Shown piece after piece: positions 1 to 10,471 of a stretch of DNA of 18,204 nt; position 1 is the stretch's first letter; the number at the start of each line of letters is the position of its first letter. The translations under genes and the position numbers were made by a program. A model generated the notes under the pieces. It was not told the origin of the DNA and made no database searches. It saw nothing but the letters and a program-made list of their open reading frames with translations. Origin of the DNA: Cytidiella melzeri (taxonomy: Eukaryota; Basidiomycota; Agaricomycetes; Polyporales; Irpicaceae); NCBI GenBank assembly GCA_022592445.1, contig JABYQR010000583.1:1-18204 (forward strand). The letters run 5' to 3'.

Positions 1-559
1 CGCAATGGTGGGTAGTCGGCTGTGCTGATTGAACTGTGTATCACTGAAAGGCAGCTTATTGCCCACGTAGATGCAGAATAGGCTTGACACCGTCAAGAAA
101 AGTCGAGAACTCCAGCAGGCTCAACTTGCTGAAGTACGTAGAGCTATCACGGCTGAACAAACTGCACGGCCTCACAGTGTAAGTCGCTCGGTCTCTTCAA
201 AACGAATTCTTGCGTGTGTAATGTAAGAATAGGATGAGCGAACACAAGACTTGAACAAGCTCGAATCCTTGAAGAAAGACCTGGAGGGCCTCCAGGCGGA
301 ACTTGCGAAGTTTGGCGCTTGCGATCCGGTGAAAGTAGAAGAAAAGAAACGAGCGCTGATCCTCGCGAAAGAAGCCGCGGTAAGATGGACGGGTGAGTCT
401 GTCGCTCACTACATATTATTTCCAGCTTGGTGATATAATCTGAATTTCTCAGATAATTACGCCGTGGTGCTGTCCTACTTCACCAGGCAATTTTCGGTTG
501 ACCCGGAAGAAATCCGCAAGTATCTTGGTATAGGGGAAGACTATGAAGACATCTCATAG
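1..559 (+). CDS. MND1: Meiotic nuclear division protein 1 (Mnd1), 3' part
   Basis: This is the C-terminal part of Mnd1, the partner of Hop2 in the nuclear complex that stimulates Dmc1/Rad51 strand exchange in meiosis. The gene starts left of the window. Visible exons are about 1-7, 77-178, 233-392 and 453-559, joined by GT..AG introns of 69, 54 and 60 nt; the stop is TAG at 557-559. The translated exons are rich in Lys, Glu, Leu and Gln (coiled coil). They carry the family's hallmark tail: FGACDPVKVEEKKRA, then AKEAAVRWTDNYAVVLSYF, and an ending IRKYLGIGEDYEDIS, which matches the known Mnd1 pattern of CDP, then AANRWTDN, then a final FGIPEDFDYI-like end. The WTDN motif appears only after removing intron 393-452. 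The first exon border is less certain, because 70 or 76 could both serve as acceptor in the same frame. Family assignment is firm; the boundaries of the first 80 bases are tentative. Confidence 0.88.
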
Positions 560-825
560 ATGTTTAATGCCTCGCATGTACGTGTTCTGCCTGTATTTCT
601 ATCGACCCGAAGCTGTAATACTAGGCGCCTTCTACGCGGTCACATGGCACTACGTCACGCGGCGGTGTCAGGGCCAGGGAGCGGCGACGTCACCGTGCAT
701 GCTCAGGTACGTTTTGTTTCTGGTGTCTATTTTTGCCAGGGACATCTCCATAACCCAAGCTGGTCGCCGTCTTGGACTTCGAATTCCCCTTCAACGTCTA
801 CCTCTTGCTCGCACCGTTAAAGACA

Positions 826-2375
826 ATGTCCACCGAGTCTTCACTACTTCCAGCGTTCCTTGGTGCGCTGGAGGGGTCCATTTCTGTGCTCCTTACGCTG
901 TTCGCAGGTTTTTGTATCGGACGTATGGGCTTGCTAGACCACGCATCAGTCCGACGCATCTCCAAAGTGTGCTCAAGCGTCTTCCTCCCTTGTCTCATTA
1001 TCGAGCAAATGGGTCCCGAACTCACCATCAGCAATATCTCCAAGATATGGATAGTGCCGGTATGGGGCGTGGTGAGCACGATACTCTCGCACCTGCTCGG
1101 GTGGCTTGGACAAGTTGTGTTCAAGACACCTCACTGGGTCATTGTCGCCGCGGGAAGACCCAACAGCAGTGCACTGCCCTTGCTGCTCTTACAATCCCTG
1201 GAGTCGACCGGCATTCTTAACCATCTCGCCTCTTCAGACGCCGATTCCTCCAAGTTGCTCAGTCGCGCAAAGTCTTATATACTACTCAACGTCGTCATAC
1301 AGCAAAGCATCACGTTCCAACTCGCTCCATCTATCTTGCATCTAGATGACGGACCCAGTGCTCACGCCGACGAAGAGTTGGGTCCAGCTTCTCTCGCTCC
1401 TGCTTCTCGCAAGCCTACCGGGAGTTTGAATCCAATCGTGCAAGACAGAGAGCGCGTCGGTTTATTAGATGATTATGATGTGCACGCGTACGGAGCGAAC
1501 GGACAGAGAGAAGACGGAAACTTCTCGGCAGCGTTATCTGCTATTCAAGACCAGCCGGACGTTCATTGGCCCAAACGCGTCCACTTCGCTGAAAAGCCTG
1601 TCAAAGCTGTCATGAATTGGATAAGCCCGCCGTTGACAGCCGCTATCATTGCGCTCGTGCTTGGGGTGAGCTTCAATCTGGATAACTGAATCATACCACC
1701 AGTATTGAGCAAATGTATGCCGACGCATGAATAGATGATTCCACCCTTGCACGACGCATTCTTTAACAAAGACACCGCTTTATATTCCTCTGTAACTCAG
1801 AGCATCGAGAACATCGGAGAACTTTAGTACGTGATATTTCACAAAAGCGTTTTGCGGTCACAAGACCTCTGACGTCTTTCGTGCAGCGTTGCCACGCAGA
1901 TGTTCATTGTCGGCACTCAGATCGCAATTTTACCTGGAGTCAAACCACAGTTTGGGCCGACGGCCTACTCTATGCTCGTTCGCTTTCTGCTCATGCCAGG
2001 CGTGAGTTTGCTGTTTGTGTGGGCTACGGCAGGGAGGGGCTGGTATGTTGATGATAAACTTGTGTGGTATGTCACCCTCCAGCACCATATCGCTCGTGAT
2101 GTTGATGGTGTCACTTTTCAGGTTCTTGCTCGTATTGATCCCCTCTGGGCCGTCGGCGATGCTCCTAGCCAGTGTCGCCGAGCTAGCCAACGTCGATCAA
2201 GGACCTATTGCCGGGTACCTCACTGTATCTGTACGTCCCCGTTCCACTATTTTTTCTTTCTTTCGCAATCGACTTATTATCGACTCGCATACAGTATATG
2301 TTCTCTCCGCTCATGGCAGTAGTGTGTACGCTTGGTCTGCTTGTCGTCAACAATGTGCCGCAAAGGCTTTCTTGA
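826..2375 (+). CDS. Auxin efflux carrier / PIN-like membrane transport protein
   Basis: Predicted integral membrane carrier of the auxin efflux carrier (Mem_trans) family; the fungal substrate is unknown. Exons 826-1665, 1735-1826, 1887-2066, 2122-2230 and 2295-2375 give 433 aa; introns are 55-69 nt. The architecture is typical: four or so hydrophobic segments at the N-terminus (about residues 10-33, 46-62, 73-95, 103-126), a long hydrophilic loop (about 172-262) rich in Asp, Glu and Ser, and a C-terminal hydrophobic half from residue 264. Family-like motifs are PNSSALPLLLLQSL in the N-terminal half, the junction LGMIPPLHDAFF, ENIGELYVATQMFIVGTQ, and IPSGPSAMLLAS near the end. The ATG at 826 was chosen because it is the first in frame just before the first membrane segment. 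Two CRE-like ACGTCA cores lie upstream at 652-657 and 687-692, inside the 266-nt gap after MND1, and could be promoter elements (inference). Fungal members are usually near this length. Confidence 0.87.
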
Positions 2376-2775
2376 ACGTTGCACTGATTGCTATGTACCG
2401 ACCATGATAATACCCTTTGTTCCTTACTTTTCCGACTGTACTTTTGGTGACGCATACGGACGCACGCATCAAATTGTATTAGTACCTAGTTTGGTTTATC
2501 ACGCCCATAGTATCTTACGGACGGTGTACGTTACAGGACTATGTTGATTTATTTGTATCTCGCACGTAGTTGAATGCATAGTGAATGATTATGTCGTTCA
2601 TCGCATGTCTTGTGTACTTCTCAAGCACCGTGGAAGCCAAACCAAGCGGTGATCTATGGCAATAATACTGTCCAGAAAATACAATAAAAACATTCACACG
2701 TTACTCCTAATCACCCGAATTAATACCCAGCCGCCTTGCCTCTTTTCCTCGAATCACTCGCCGCTACAGACTCTG
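2376..2775. other. Intergenic region between convergent genes
   Basis: These 400 bases separate the stop codons of the transporter (+) and the gamma-glutamyltranspeptidase (-). The sequence is AT-rich and holds only short chance reading frames. An AATAAA hexamer at 2683-2688 on the + strand is a possible polyadenylation signal for the transporter, although it lies about 310 nt after the stop. Nothing else is recognised. Confidence 0.6.
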
Positions 2776-5182
2776 TTAGAACGACGGAAGAACATTCAAT
2801 ACAGCACCGAAGGGATGCATACCATAAAGCGTATCTCCCTGCTTGATCACCACCTGCACCACCGCAGCAATCCGGCTGATGTCACCCACTGCACCCCAAG
2901 AAAAGTGGTTCGTTCAGCATAAACCTTCCCTTCTTTCGACACTTAGCACAGTTCGACTCGGCACGTACCAGTGATATTATGTCCCTTCTGCTTCAAATCT
3001 TCTAGGATCTCGCTTGGGTAGATGTTATCCACGTCTACGAGCTGCGGGTACAACTGGTCGTGCACGCGACCGTACTCTACGGCTGCGCTGGCGTCGAGGC
3101 CCCAGTCGAGGTTGACAAGGGTTTGGAACACGGCGGGGAAGATCCGTGTCCCGCCGGATGCGCCGATGGCGACGGAGAATGAGCCGTCGAGGTCTTCGAT
3201 GATGGTGGGAGATGTGGAGGAGAGAGGGCGTTTGCCTGGTTTCGGGTAGTTGTCTGCGGGGTGAGTGAGAGATTATGTGAGTGTGAGGTAGGGTCAATTA
3301 GAGTGGGGAGAGATCGATCGTACAGGGTGAAGGGGGGAGACCAAAGGCGTTGGGAACACCGGGGATAGAGAAGTCGTCCATCTGTTTTAGTGGAGTCAGC
3401 AAGGAGTGTATTGGTCATTGGAACGATGCATGGTAAGGACCTCGTCGTTGAGAATGACTCCGGTGACAGGGTCCAGCACCAGAGACCCGAATATGAGGTT
3501 GACTGTCGATGTTATGGCGACTGCCATCCCGTCCTTGTCGACAATGGACGAGTGACTCTATCATACGTATTTACACTCTCGTCATCGTGGCGTGAGACTT
3601 TTGGACTGCGTACCGTCCCGTGATCAATAGGCACGTCGTATACAGGATGGTAATATCCTGGCGTATGTGTGTGGTCCTGAGGCAAGTTTATGAGTGAATG
3701 AAGCGGGCATGACAAACATAACACTCACATCTGTAATGTTAGGGAATATGAATTGAGCGTATTCCTTGGTAGGGATCTCTAAGATGCGTGCGCTGTCTTG
3801 ACCTACGAAGGCGGGGTCGCATATCTTCGTCCTGCAATTGAGTTGTCATCAGTATATGCAAGAAACATCCCGTTCACCGTTCTGACCTAGCAGCAAAACC
3901 AACTAAATATCTTGTGTCAGCCGCACAAAACCCTTCTCAGCTGCAGGCTTGGCAGACGTACACTTCATAATCTCGAGTACACGATGGACGTTCAGACTCG
4001 TGCGACCTTCCTCGACAAAGTCTGCGAATTGTTCGAGAAGGTTTAGCATATGCAGGAGCACAGGGCCGGATGTTGGCGCGTGCGTGGTGTATATCTTCCT
4101 GCCTCTGTAAGACCCCTCGAGGGCAGGTGCGACTATGACTTGATATCCTGCCAAATCTTCGAGTGTCATGATGCCACCAGTCTGCTGGATTTTGGTTACC
4201 AGAGCTTCTGCAATCGGCCCCTGCAATGTTTGATTAGAGCCCATGGCGTCCATGTAGAATAAGCGTATAGGACCTACAGTGTAGAACGCGTCTGGGCCTT
4301 CTTCTGCAATCTTCGCGAGCGTGTGAGAAAGGGCAGTCCTCCTAATGATATCGCCCTCGCGCAAAAGACAGCCTTTGGGGGCAAACACGGCCTTCCAGTC
4401 CGGCATGTTGTGCATGACCTGACTAGCCAGTTCTATCCTTCTCTCGAGCTCTTTCGACACCCTCCACCCCTTCGCAAGCTCCACGCTCGGTATAACGAGC
4501 TCCTTCCAGCTCATGGTTCCCCACATGTCGTGTGCCCGCTTCAGACCACGTAGCTCCCCAGGTATTCCGACTGCTAATCCCCCCCAGCGCGCCTGATCCG
4601 GGCGGCCGACGTACATGGTGTCTTTTGCAGCTGCAGGAGCGGTTTCTCGAAAGTCGATCGTGAACCCCTTGGACGTGCTATTGTCCACAGGGGTAGGTAT
4701 GCGTACAGTCATAAACCCTCCACCACCAATACCAGACCTGCGTGATTCAAATTAGGTCCGCACGGGGTCGTGATACTGGCCAGAGCAACGCACGAGAACA
4801 TGTTAACAACGCCAATACACAAAGTGGTACTAATCGCGGCATCGACTGCGTTCCCGCCCTTCTTCAATGTTTCTACACCGATCTCTGAGCACAGCTCGTT
4901 CTCGCTGGCCACTGCTCCGTGTTTGGCGCGGACAAGCCATGCTTCGTTCCTACGACACGAAGGGGAAGCACAGGTGTGTTGTCTGCTCCTCGAGTCTTCT
5001 GTCCAAGCACTCCGAGAGGCATATAGGAAAGTGAGGATTGTCCAAGATGCGGCTAAGACGAACCACCTCCATGCACGCGACCGTGACCGAGCGCGTCTCT
5101 GGATGTCCATCACAGGCGTTCCGCCTGCAAAGAGAGGGAGCATCGCCTGTGCAGCGCCAACTTTGTCGTTGAGTGTCTTCAT
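2776..5182 (-). CDS. GGT: Gamma-glutamyltranspeptidase (glutathione hydrolase), membrane-anchored
   Basis: Ntn-hydrolase that cleaves the gamma-glutamyl bond of glutathione and can transfer the glutamyl group; it is made as a precursor that cuts itself into large and small subunits. Exons in coding order: 5182-4794, 4737-3962, 3902-3887, 3831-3729, 3676-3614, 3557-3441, 3381-3324, 3253-2969, 2888-2776; 639 aa. Introns are 52-80 nt. A basic stretch followed by a hydrophobic segment at residues 38-55 suggests a type II signal anchor, so the catalytic part should face the secretory lumen or vacuole. Family motifs are [38 protein letters not shown] (only after splicing intron 1), the TIDFRETAP segment, and IPIDHGT-type processing site (here VPIDHGT then [10 protein letters not shown]). 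The predicted nucleophile is Thr449, giving a small subunit of 191 aa, followed by [14 protein letters not shown]. The third exon is only 16 nt. Intron 6 has an unusual GTCCTT donor. The assignment is very secure. Confidence 0.95.
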
Positions 5183-5503
5183 CTTACAACCTGTGGCAGC
5201 TGCAATGCCCTCGCTATCCGCTGTGGAGGCTAGTGTGTAAGGGTGAGATAGGCCGGGCTTGTGTGAGCTTTTTTGAGGGTAGCGCCAGCCATCGGAGAAT
5301 CTGAGCGAAATATGGCTCAGTCAGCAAGCGTGTCGCTTGTACTGCGTGTACGTTATCGCAGCACCGACCATGGCGATGCAACCTGTCTGTGCAGCTCATC
5401 GTAGGGAGCAAGACGAGGTCGAGGTAGACGTAAGAGATAGATACTTCCCCTCAATGGGCGATCGCTCAAGGAAAAGGCTGCTGAGGTGAGTTATATACAT
5501 GAA

Positions 5504-5521
5504 ATGACGAATATGACGAAT
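5504..5521. repeat. Tandem 9-bp repeat ATGACGAAT x2
   Basis: Two exact, adjacent copies of ATGACGAAT occupy 5504-5512 and 5513-5521, next to an AT-rich block. Each copy contains TGACG, the core of bZIP (CRE-like) binding sites. It lies about 320 nt upstream of the transpeptidase start and could be a regulatory site for it; this is inference from motif and position only. Confidence 0.4.
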
Positions 5522-6347
5522 GTATTATTAAATAATTGATTAACGATTTACGCGGTGATCTCACTTTGAGTGAGGTGATGTAGTTATACTAGCGGGAAAG
5601 TAGAGAGCAGCATTGCAAGAGACAACGGCGGCACAAAACAAAGCAACCACCTTGGCAAAAGAGTTGGGCAGTGGGCGTCGAAATCGCAGACTCATCACCT
5701 CGTTGAAAAAGTGTACAGCTCGGACTTTGGTGAGCAGGATGGCTGGCAAAAAGGGCACACGCGCAAAGCAGCGACTCGCTCAAGAACATTATCGGCAATT
5801 GTTACAGCACCTTCCACGAAAGACTTCGGGATCGTTCGCAGGGGTGTTACTATTGATACACAGTGCAGGGCAGTCTCCAAAGAAAGCTGATTTCCCCAAA
5901 TCCAACAATGACAATGCAGTAGCCAGATGCGTATGGATTCCTGAGTGAGACTCCAAGATTGGTCGCGCAAATGCAAGACTTGAACAAGTCCACGCCTGCG
6001 CCGTGACTAGACGCAGCAATGGCAAGGACACAGGCGTTGTGAACCATGGAATAGACTCGCGGCATCGGAAAAGCTCACTGTACTGTCCGCCTTTCTGATG
6101 ATACGAGTCTATGTTTACCGCGAGCCTTTCGAACGATCCGAGTCTACGTCGCGGCGTTTGAAGAGCTCGAAGCTAGTTCCCGCGCTACGTTCAAGAGGTT
6201 GACCCATCATGAATTATTCCCCAAGCAATTCAGGTGCAATTTTCGGAAATGTTTGATAGCTTTAATGCGGAGTGTCCAGCAGACGAGCCTGCACTGATAT
6301 GTCAGCAGTGTTCTTATAATGATATTTACCAAGCACCGTAGGAGAGC

Positions 6348-6355
6348 TATATAAA
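6348..6355 (+). promoter_or_regulatory. TATA box inside a small inverted repeat
   Basis: The sequence TATATAAA matches the eukaryotic TATA consensus. It overlaps an inverted repeat in which GAGCT (6344-6348) and AGCTC (6355-6359) flank the TATA core. An ATG lies 35 nt downstream at 6383 but opens only an 18-codon frame. What it drives is unknown: a long spliced leader of the Zn2Cys6 gene, or a non-coding RNA. Confidence 0.4.
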
Positions 6356-7016
6356 GCTCAGCCTCCAACCTCGAGCTACAGCATGAGAGCGGTAGGCCAG
6401 CCCAGAAGCCAGAAGTTCTCGGGTTCCGGATTTACTTAGGCTGTAGCCTCAGATTTGTGTGAGTACGACTGTGGTCGTCTGAGGGTGAAAAGTGTATCTT
6501 TCACGCATTATTGCCGTGGGTTTGCTAAGTTTGCTTCTCTGCTTCGCATGGCCACAGGTCATTCTTGGGTCATGTGGTGCTTGTACGTGACTTCGCCTTG
6601 TGGCACCCCTGTGAGAAGTACTCAGCTGAGAGCGAGTAGACCGTTCGCCTTGCTTTTTCTCAAGTAAAGCTCGCGGTTTGTGAGGTGTGGACTGTGTCAA
6701 GCTGCTGGCAGTCTTCCGAGCTGTCACGTTGACGGCTACCGGCTTGAATGTATGCCTTGAGAGTAAGATATGCGACGAGTGGGCTTGCTTTCATGATCAG
6801 CTAACGTAGTCGTCGTGGTCAATTGCGAAATACCAAGTTGTCTGGATTGAAGCTTAGTATTTTGGCTACAAGTGCAGATTTGGTTCTCAGCTCTTGTTTA
6901 CCATTTGATGGGATTCCACGTGCAAGTATTTAGCGCCATAGTGAGGGTAACTTAGGAGAACGTCGGCTCGCACTTTCCTGCGGCCCCCACGCCCCGAATC
7001 TCTCCCATCTCTCTCG

Positions 7017-10000
7017 ATGTCGTTGTCGCCCACGACGCCAACCTCTTACGGAGAGCCGGGCGGACACAAGCGTCGTAGGACAAACGACTTTGACCATAAT
7101 CAGTTTCTCGGAGGCCAGGGTGCAATGCAGCAGGACCCAGCTGCGAATCAACAAGGGAGTCCAGGTCAAGGCCCGTCACACCCGGCGGGCCACATTCCCA
7201 AGAGAGGTGCGCGGGCATGCACTGCCTGTCGCAAAGGGAAGAATAGGTGTGAGGGAGAGGTGAGCATATCCTTTTTACGCCTCCACATCCACTAGCACCT
7301 CGTCCCGTTCCCGTCACTGACAATGGTCCGCCAATCCGCCCGGCCCGGCTACATCGTCTAGGCACCTTGCCGTCGTTGTCAACTGAGTGGTACCCCATGC
7401 ATCTTTGAGAAACCAGAGAAGAAAAATGTACAGCCAATGCCTACTGGGAGCGTCGAGTAAGTCTCCTCGGTCAGCCCTCTAGCCAGCTCGTGCTCACCCA
7501 CATGTCATAGACGACTCTCACGCCTTGAGGGTCAATACTTGGTATGGTAATCTCTCTTTCCGTGTGGCGGTACCTGAACCTTGCTTCAGGTCATGCAGAG
7601 CCAAATGATAGGCATGCAATCGACGCTAGATCGCATCCTCGCGGTAGTACAACAAGGTCCGCCGCCACCATTCCGCGAATCGCCCAGCGGCCCTCCAATG
7701 CGCGGTCCCGAGGTGTATAATCCTCCCCCGTCAGTAGACAATCGCGCGGGTAGATCATTCCCGCCGTTGCCCGGTTTCGCACCCCCCGTATGTTCACCTC
7801 GTCTAATCATCACGCTCTCACTCATGCTCTTCTTTGCAGCCACACAAGTATGGGACGTATGGAATCGTGCCTAGCACGGCGCCTTCATCGGACGATGAGT
7901 CGGAAGACACTCTCCCGAGGGCCACACTTAACGCCCCTATCGAGGCCCTCCAAGGTCTTGCCAATGCCGCAGCTGAGGCAGCTGCAGCTCCTTCCGCGAC
8001 TACTCCTAGGTGCGACTAAGACGTGTACCTGTTGCGTGCATCATCTGATTGTGACTCACGCCTGTAACAGGGTTAAGAAACGTAAGAAGGTAGAGCCCAT
8101 CCCGCGAAATGCGTTTCCGCACGTTGTCGAAAAGGTGCGAAAGCTGCTAAACCACTTGCGGTCGGCCTTTGAATCGAGCACAATTCTTTCAGGGCCTAGT
8201 ATCGGATGCGGAAGCTCGCGAACTCTACCACATGTGCGTAGAATTTATGCATACTCATGCAGTACACGCTGACCGCATCCCATTCTTGCAGATTCTTCTC
8301 GGGTTGTCACATTTTCATCCCTGTCTTTGACCCTGCATACGATACGTACGAAGGTCTCATGGAACGCTCTCCGTGGACGTTCGACGCCATCCTCGCTGTA
8401 GCTAGCAAGATTCGCACTGGCACCGGTCCGCTCTCCCCTTCTTTCTACAGAGCTCTGGAAGAAGCTCAGGGCATTGCTCGTTCGTCGCTATTTGGCCCTG
8501 TTGTCAGAAAGGAAGCTGTCCAGGGTATGTTGCTTTTGGCCGCTTGGTCTACAAACGGCTGGTTGCCGAGCGGGCATGCCATGCGTATGGCGCTGGACCT
8601 CGGGCTGCATCGTGCACTCGAAAAGCTGGCGGATGAACCGACCAAGAAGCGCAGCGAGGATGAGGAGAGGAATTTAGGTAATACGAGCTGAACGTGTGTC
8701 GTTGTGATTGTGCGTTGACTATTCACCTAGTTGTGTCTGCTCGCATCTGGCTTTGCCTGTATTGGTTTGATCATCAGTAAGTGGTGCAACATCTGACGGT
8801 TATTCATGGGGTCATTAAAGTTCATGTCAGAATGAGCCTTGGCACCGGACGGCCGATCGTCCTGCGTGACGAAGGTTCTATCAGACATTGCCGCATTCTC
8901 CTAAAGCACCCCATGGCTTCGCCTACGGATGTCCGGTTGGTTTCTCAGGTAGAATTGATTGCGCAAAAGAGTACGTGTCACTGCAGCCTTGACAGCGACA
9001 ATTTACTGATCACATCTACCTAATCAGCTCAAATATATGAAACGCTTTCCCCCTTGAACGGACAAGTCAACCACAACACTTTAGCATTCATTCGCAGGGC
9101 TAATGTTGCTCTCGACAAGTGGTGGCAAGATTGGGATGAACTGCACCGTGGGTATAGTGTCTCTTGGATCCTTTAAATACTAAACATATACGTCGCTGTG
9201 TAGGACAATCAATGGACGAAGAGTCCCTACAACGCAAAATCCTCGCTGGCGAGCTGTACTATGCCAAGTTATGGCTTGTGTGTGTCGCTTTGCGTGGCGT
9301 TTCTTGGGACAAGATGCCATTCGAGCAGAGAGAGCTCGCATTCCAAGCCAAGGACGCTGCGTCTGCCTGTCTCTCTAACCTTCTGAATTCGACGACGCAT
9401 CGGTATGTCTGAGGATTAAGTGCTTGATGACGCATGTAACCCACAATGTATGTTCAATAGCGCTGCTCTTCGGTATGCGGTCCACGATAGCCTGGTAACT
9501 GCTGCGTTTTCTGGCCTGTTTCTCCTCAAGATGGCGAACCTGTTTCCCGCCGAATTGGATTTGTCGGCGATTTCTGCCCAAGTCGAGCAGTTGGCCGGTC
9601 TGCTGTCTGATGTCGCAGCTGAGCGGTGAGCATTACAAAATCACCTCGCGATGCGGAATTTGATAGTTGGCTTTTCTTAGCTATGCTCTGACGTTGCGTA
9701 TTATGCTTGCTAATCTTCGCCGTAAGATGGGTATGGTACCTGCCGGTGTCATTCCGAACTCACAGCCGCTGGACCTACCGCCTTTCATGGATCCAGCTCT
9801 CGTTGGTCCCCCCCATCCTCCCCCGCCTTTTACGATGGAAGAGCTTGGAGTCAACTGGCCTGCAGCTGGCGAACAACGCATGTTCAGCCCCAGTGCTATC
9901 CCGCTATGGCTGCAAGAGCAGGTTCGTATCATTGCTCATGTATTCTGTGACAGTATTTGAGTATCGTTTCCAGAATTTGACAGATCTGGGATTGCCGGCA

Positions 10001-10084
10001 AATGGATTTGACGGGATCTTTTTACAAGTGGCGAATACGAATGGCTGGACTGGCGACTTTGCTCCCATGCCGGAAGCTTGGTAA
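7017..10084 (+). CDS. Zn2Cys6 fungal-type transcription factor (PrtT-like candidate)
   Basis: Nuclear DNA-binding regulator of the Gal4 class. Exons: 7017-7259, 7362-7456, 7511-7541, 7590-7787, 7840-8009, 8071-8134, 8193-8233, 8292-8677, 8731-8776, 8831-8970, 9028-9147, 9204-9402, 9461-9625, 9681-9921, 9974-10084; 749 aa, introns 48-102 nt. Residues 68-94 form the binuclear zinc cluster C-x2-C-x6-C-x5-C-x2-C-x6-C; intron 1 falls inside it. A coiled coil (about 114-143) follows and probably mediates dimerisation. A Pro-rich linker comes next, then a basic KKRKK patch near 248-252 (possible nuclear signal). From about residue 281 the fungal-specific transcription factor domain begins with FFSGCHIFIPVFDP and continues through RTGTGPLSPSFYR, WLPSGHAMRMALDLGLHRAL and MSLGTGRPIVLRD. 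The FF-GCH-F-PVFDP layout recalls the PrtT protease-regulator group, but that subgroup call is tentative. The protein ends FAPMPEAW. Target genes cannot be read from the sequence; the neighbours do not suggest a cluster. Confidence 0.9.
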
Positions 10085-10471
10085 TTTTCTGCGTTGTCGA
10101 GTGACGCCGCAGTGTAATTGGGATTCCTCAGACCAGATAGCTTCTACGACAAGACAAAATAACGAATGAAGAGAAAATTCGCCGTGCTTGGGTAACTGTG
10201 ATCTCTAATATATCTGCAGAAATGTACATATGATGCTCTCGCTTTCAAAATCAAGCAAGAAATGTGCTTTCTAGATCGCACGACATACACGGGTTAAGAG
10301 CTCTCGAGACAGACCGACGAGATCGATGTGTGCGCGGCAACAGCCGTACTATGCGCGTTTGGTTGAGGTCATATCGCAAAGAGGCTAGTTTGAGCAAGGG
10401 TCTACAACTTTCTTCCTTACACCCATCTCCTGTCTTCAAATCCACTTTTTCGATAACCTCGAAACTTGTGG
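10085..10471. other. Intergenic region with pyrimidine-rich leader of the 5MP gene
   Basis: This 387-nt gap separates two genes on the same strand. No coding signal is convincing in either strand. The last 60 bases before the ATG at 10472 are pyrimidine-rich (around 10405-10455), as is common for fungal transcription start regions and 5' leaders. No canonical AATAAA was found for the upstream gene. Confidence 0.5.

Larger units (their letters stand above)
5183..7016. other. Long divergent intergenic region, no supported gene
   Basis: This 1.83 kb stretch lies between the 5' ends of the transpeptidase (-) and the Zn2Cys6 factor (+). Reading frames on both strands are short, have no recognisable domains and do not join into a plausible spliced protein. 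It must contain both promoters. Near the transpeptidase there is a minus-strand TATATAA (5497-5491), about 310 nt before its ATG, and an exact tandem pair of ATGACGAAT. A strong plus-strand TATA box sits at 6348-6355, too far (660 nt) from the factor's ATG unless there is a long or spliced leader. An E-box CACGTG at 6917-6922 lies 95 nt before that ATG. A non-coding transcript from the 6348 TATA box is possible but unproven. Confidence 0.5.

Noticed and set aside
543..1220. 225-codon plus-strand open frame overlapping the MND1 end and the transporter start
   Set aside because: It is an out-of-frame shadow of the transporter's first exon with Cys/Arg/His-rich, non-protein-like composition; the transporter frame carries clear membrane segments and family motifs.
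5561..6065. Several overlapping minus-strand frames and one plus-strand frame (5613-5948) that might form a small gene
   Set aside because: None starts with a convincing context, no domain is recognised, and I could not join them with plausible introns into one protein.
6952..7437. 161-codon minus-strand frame over the start of the Zn2Cys6 gene
   Set aside because: It is the antisense shadow of the GC-rich zinc-cluster exons; the plus strand has the canonical six-cysteine motif.
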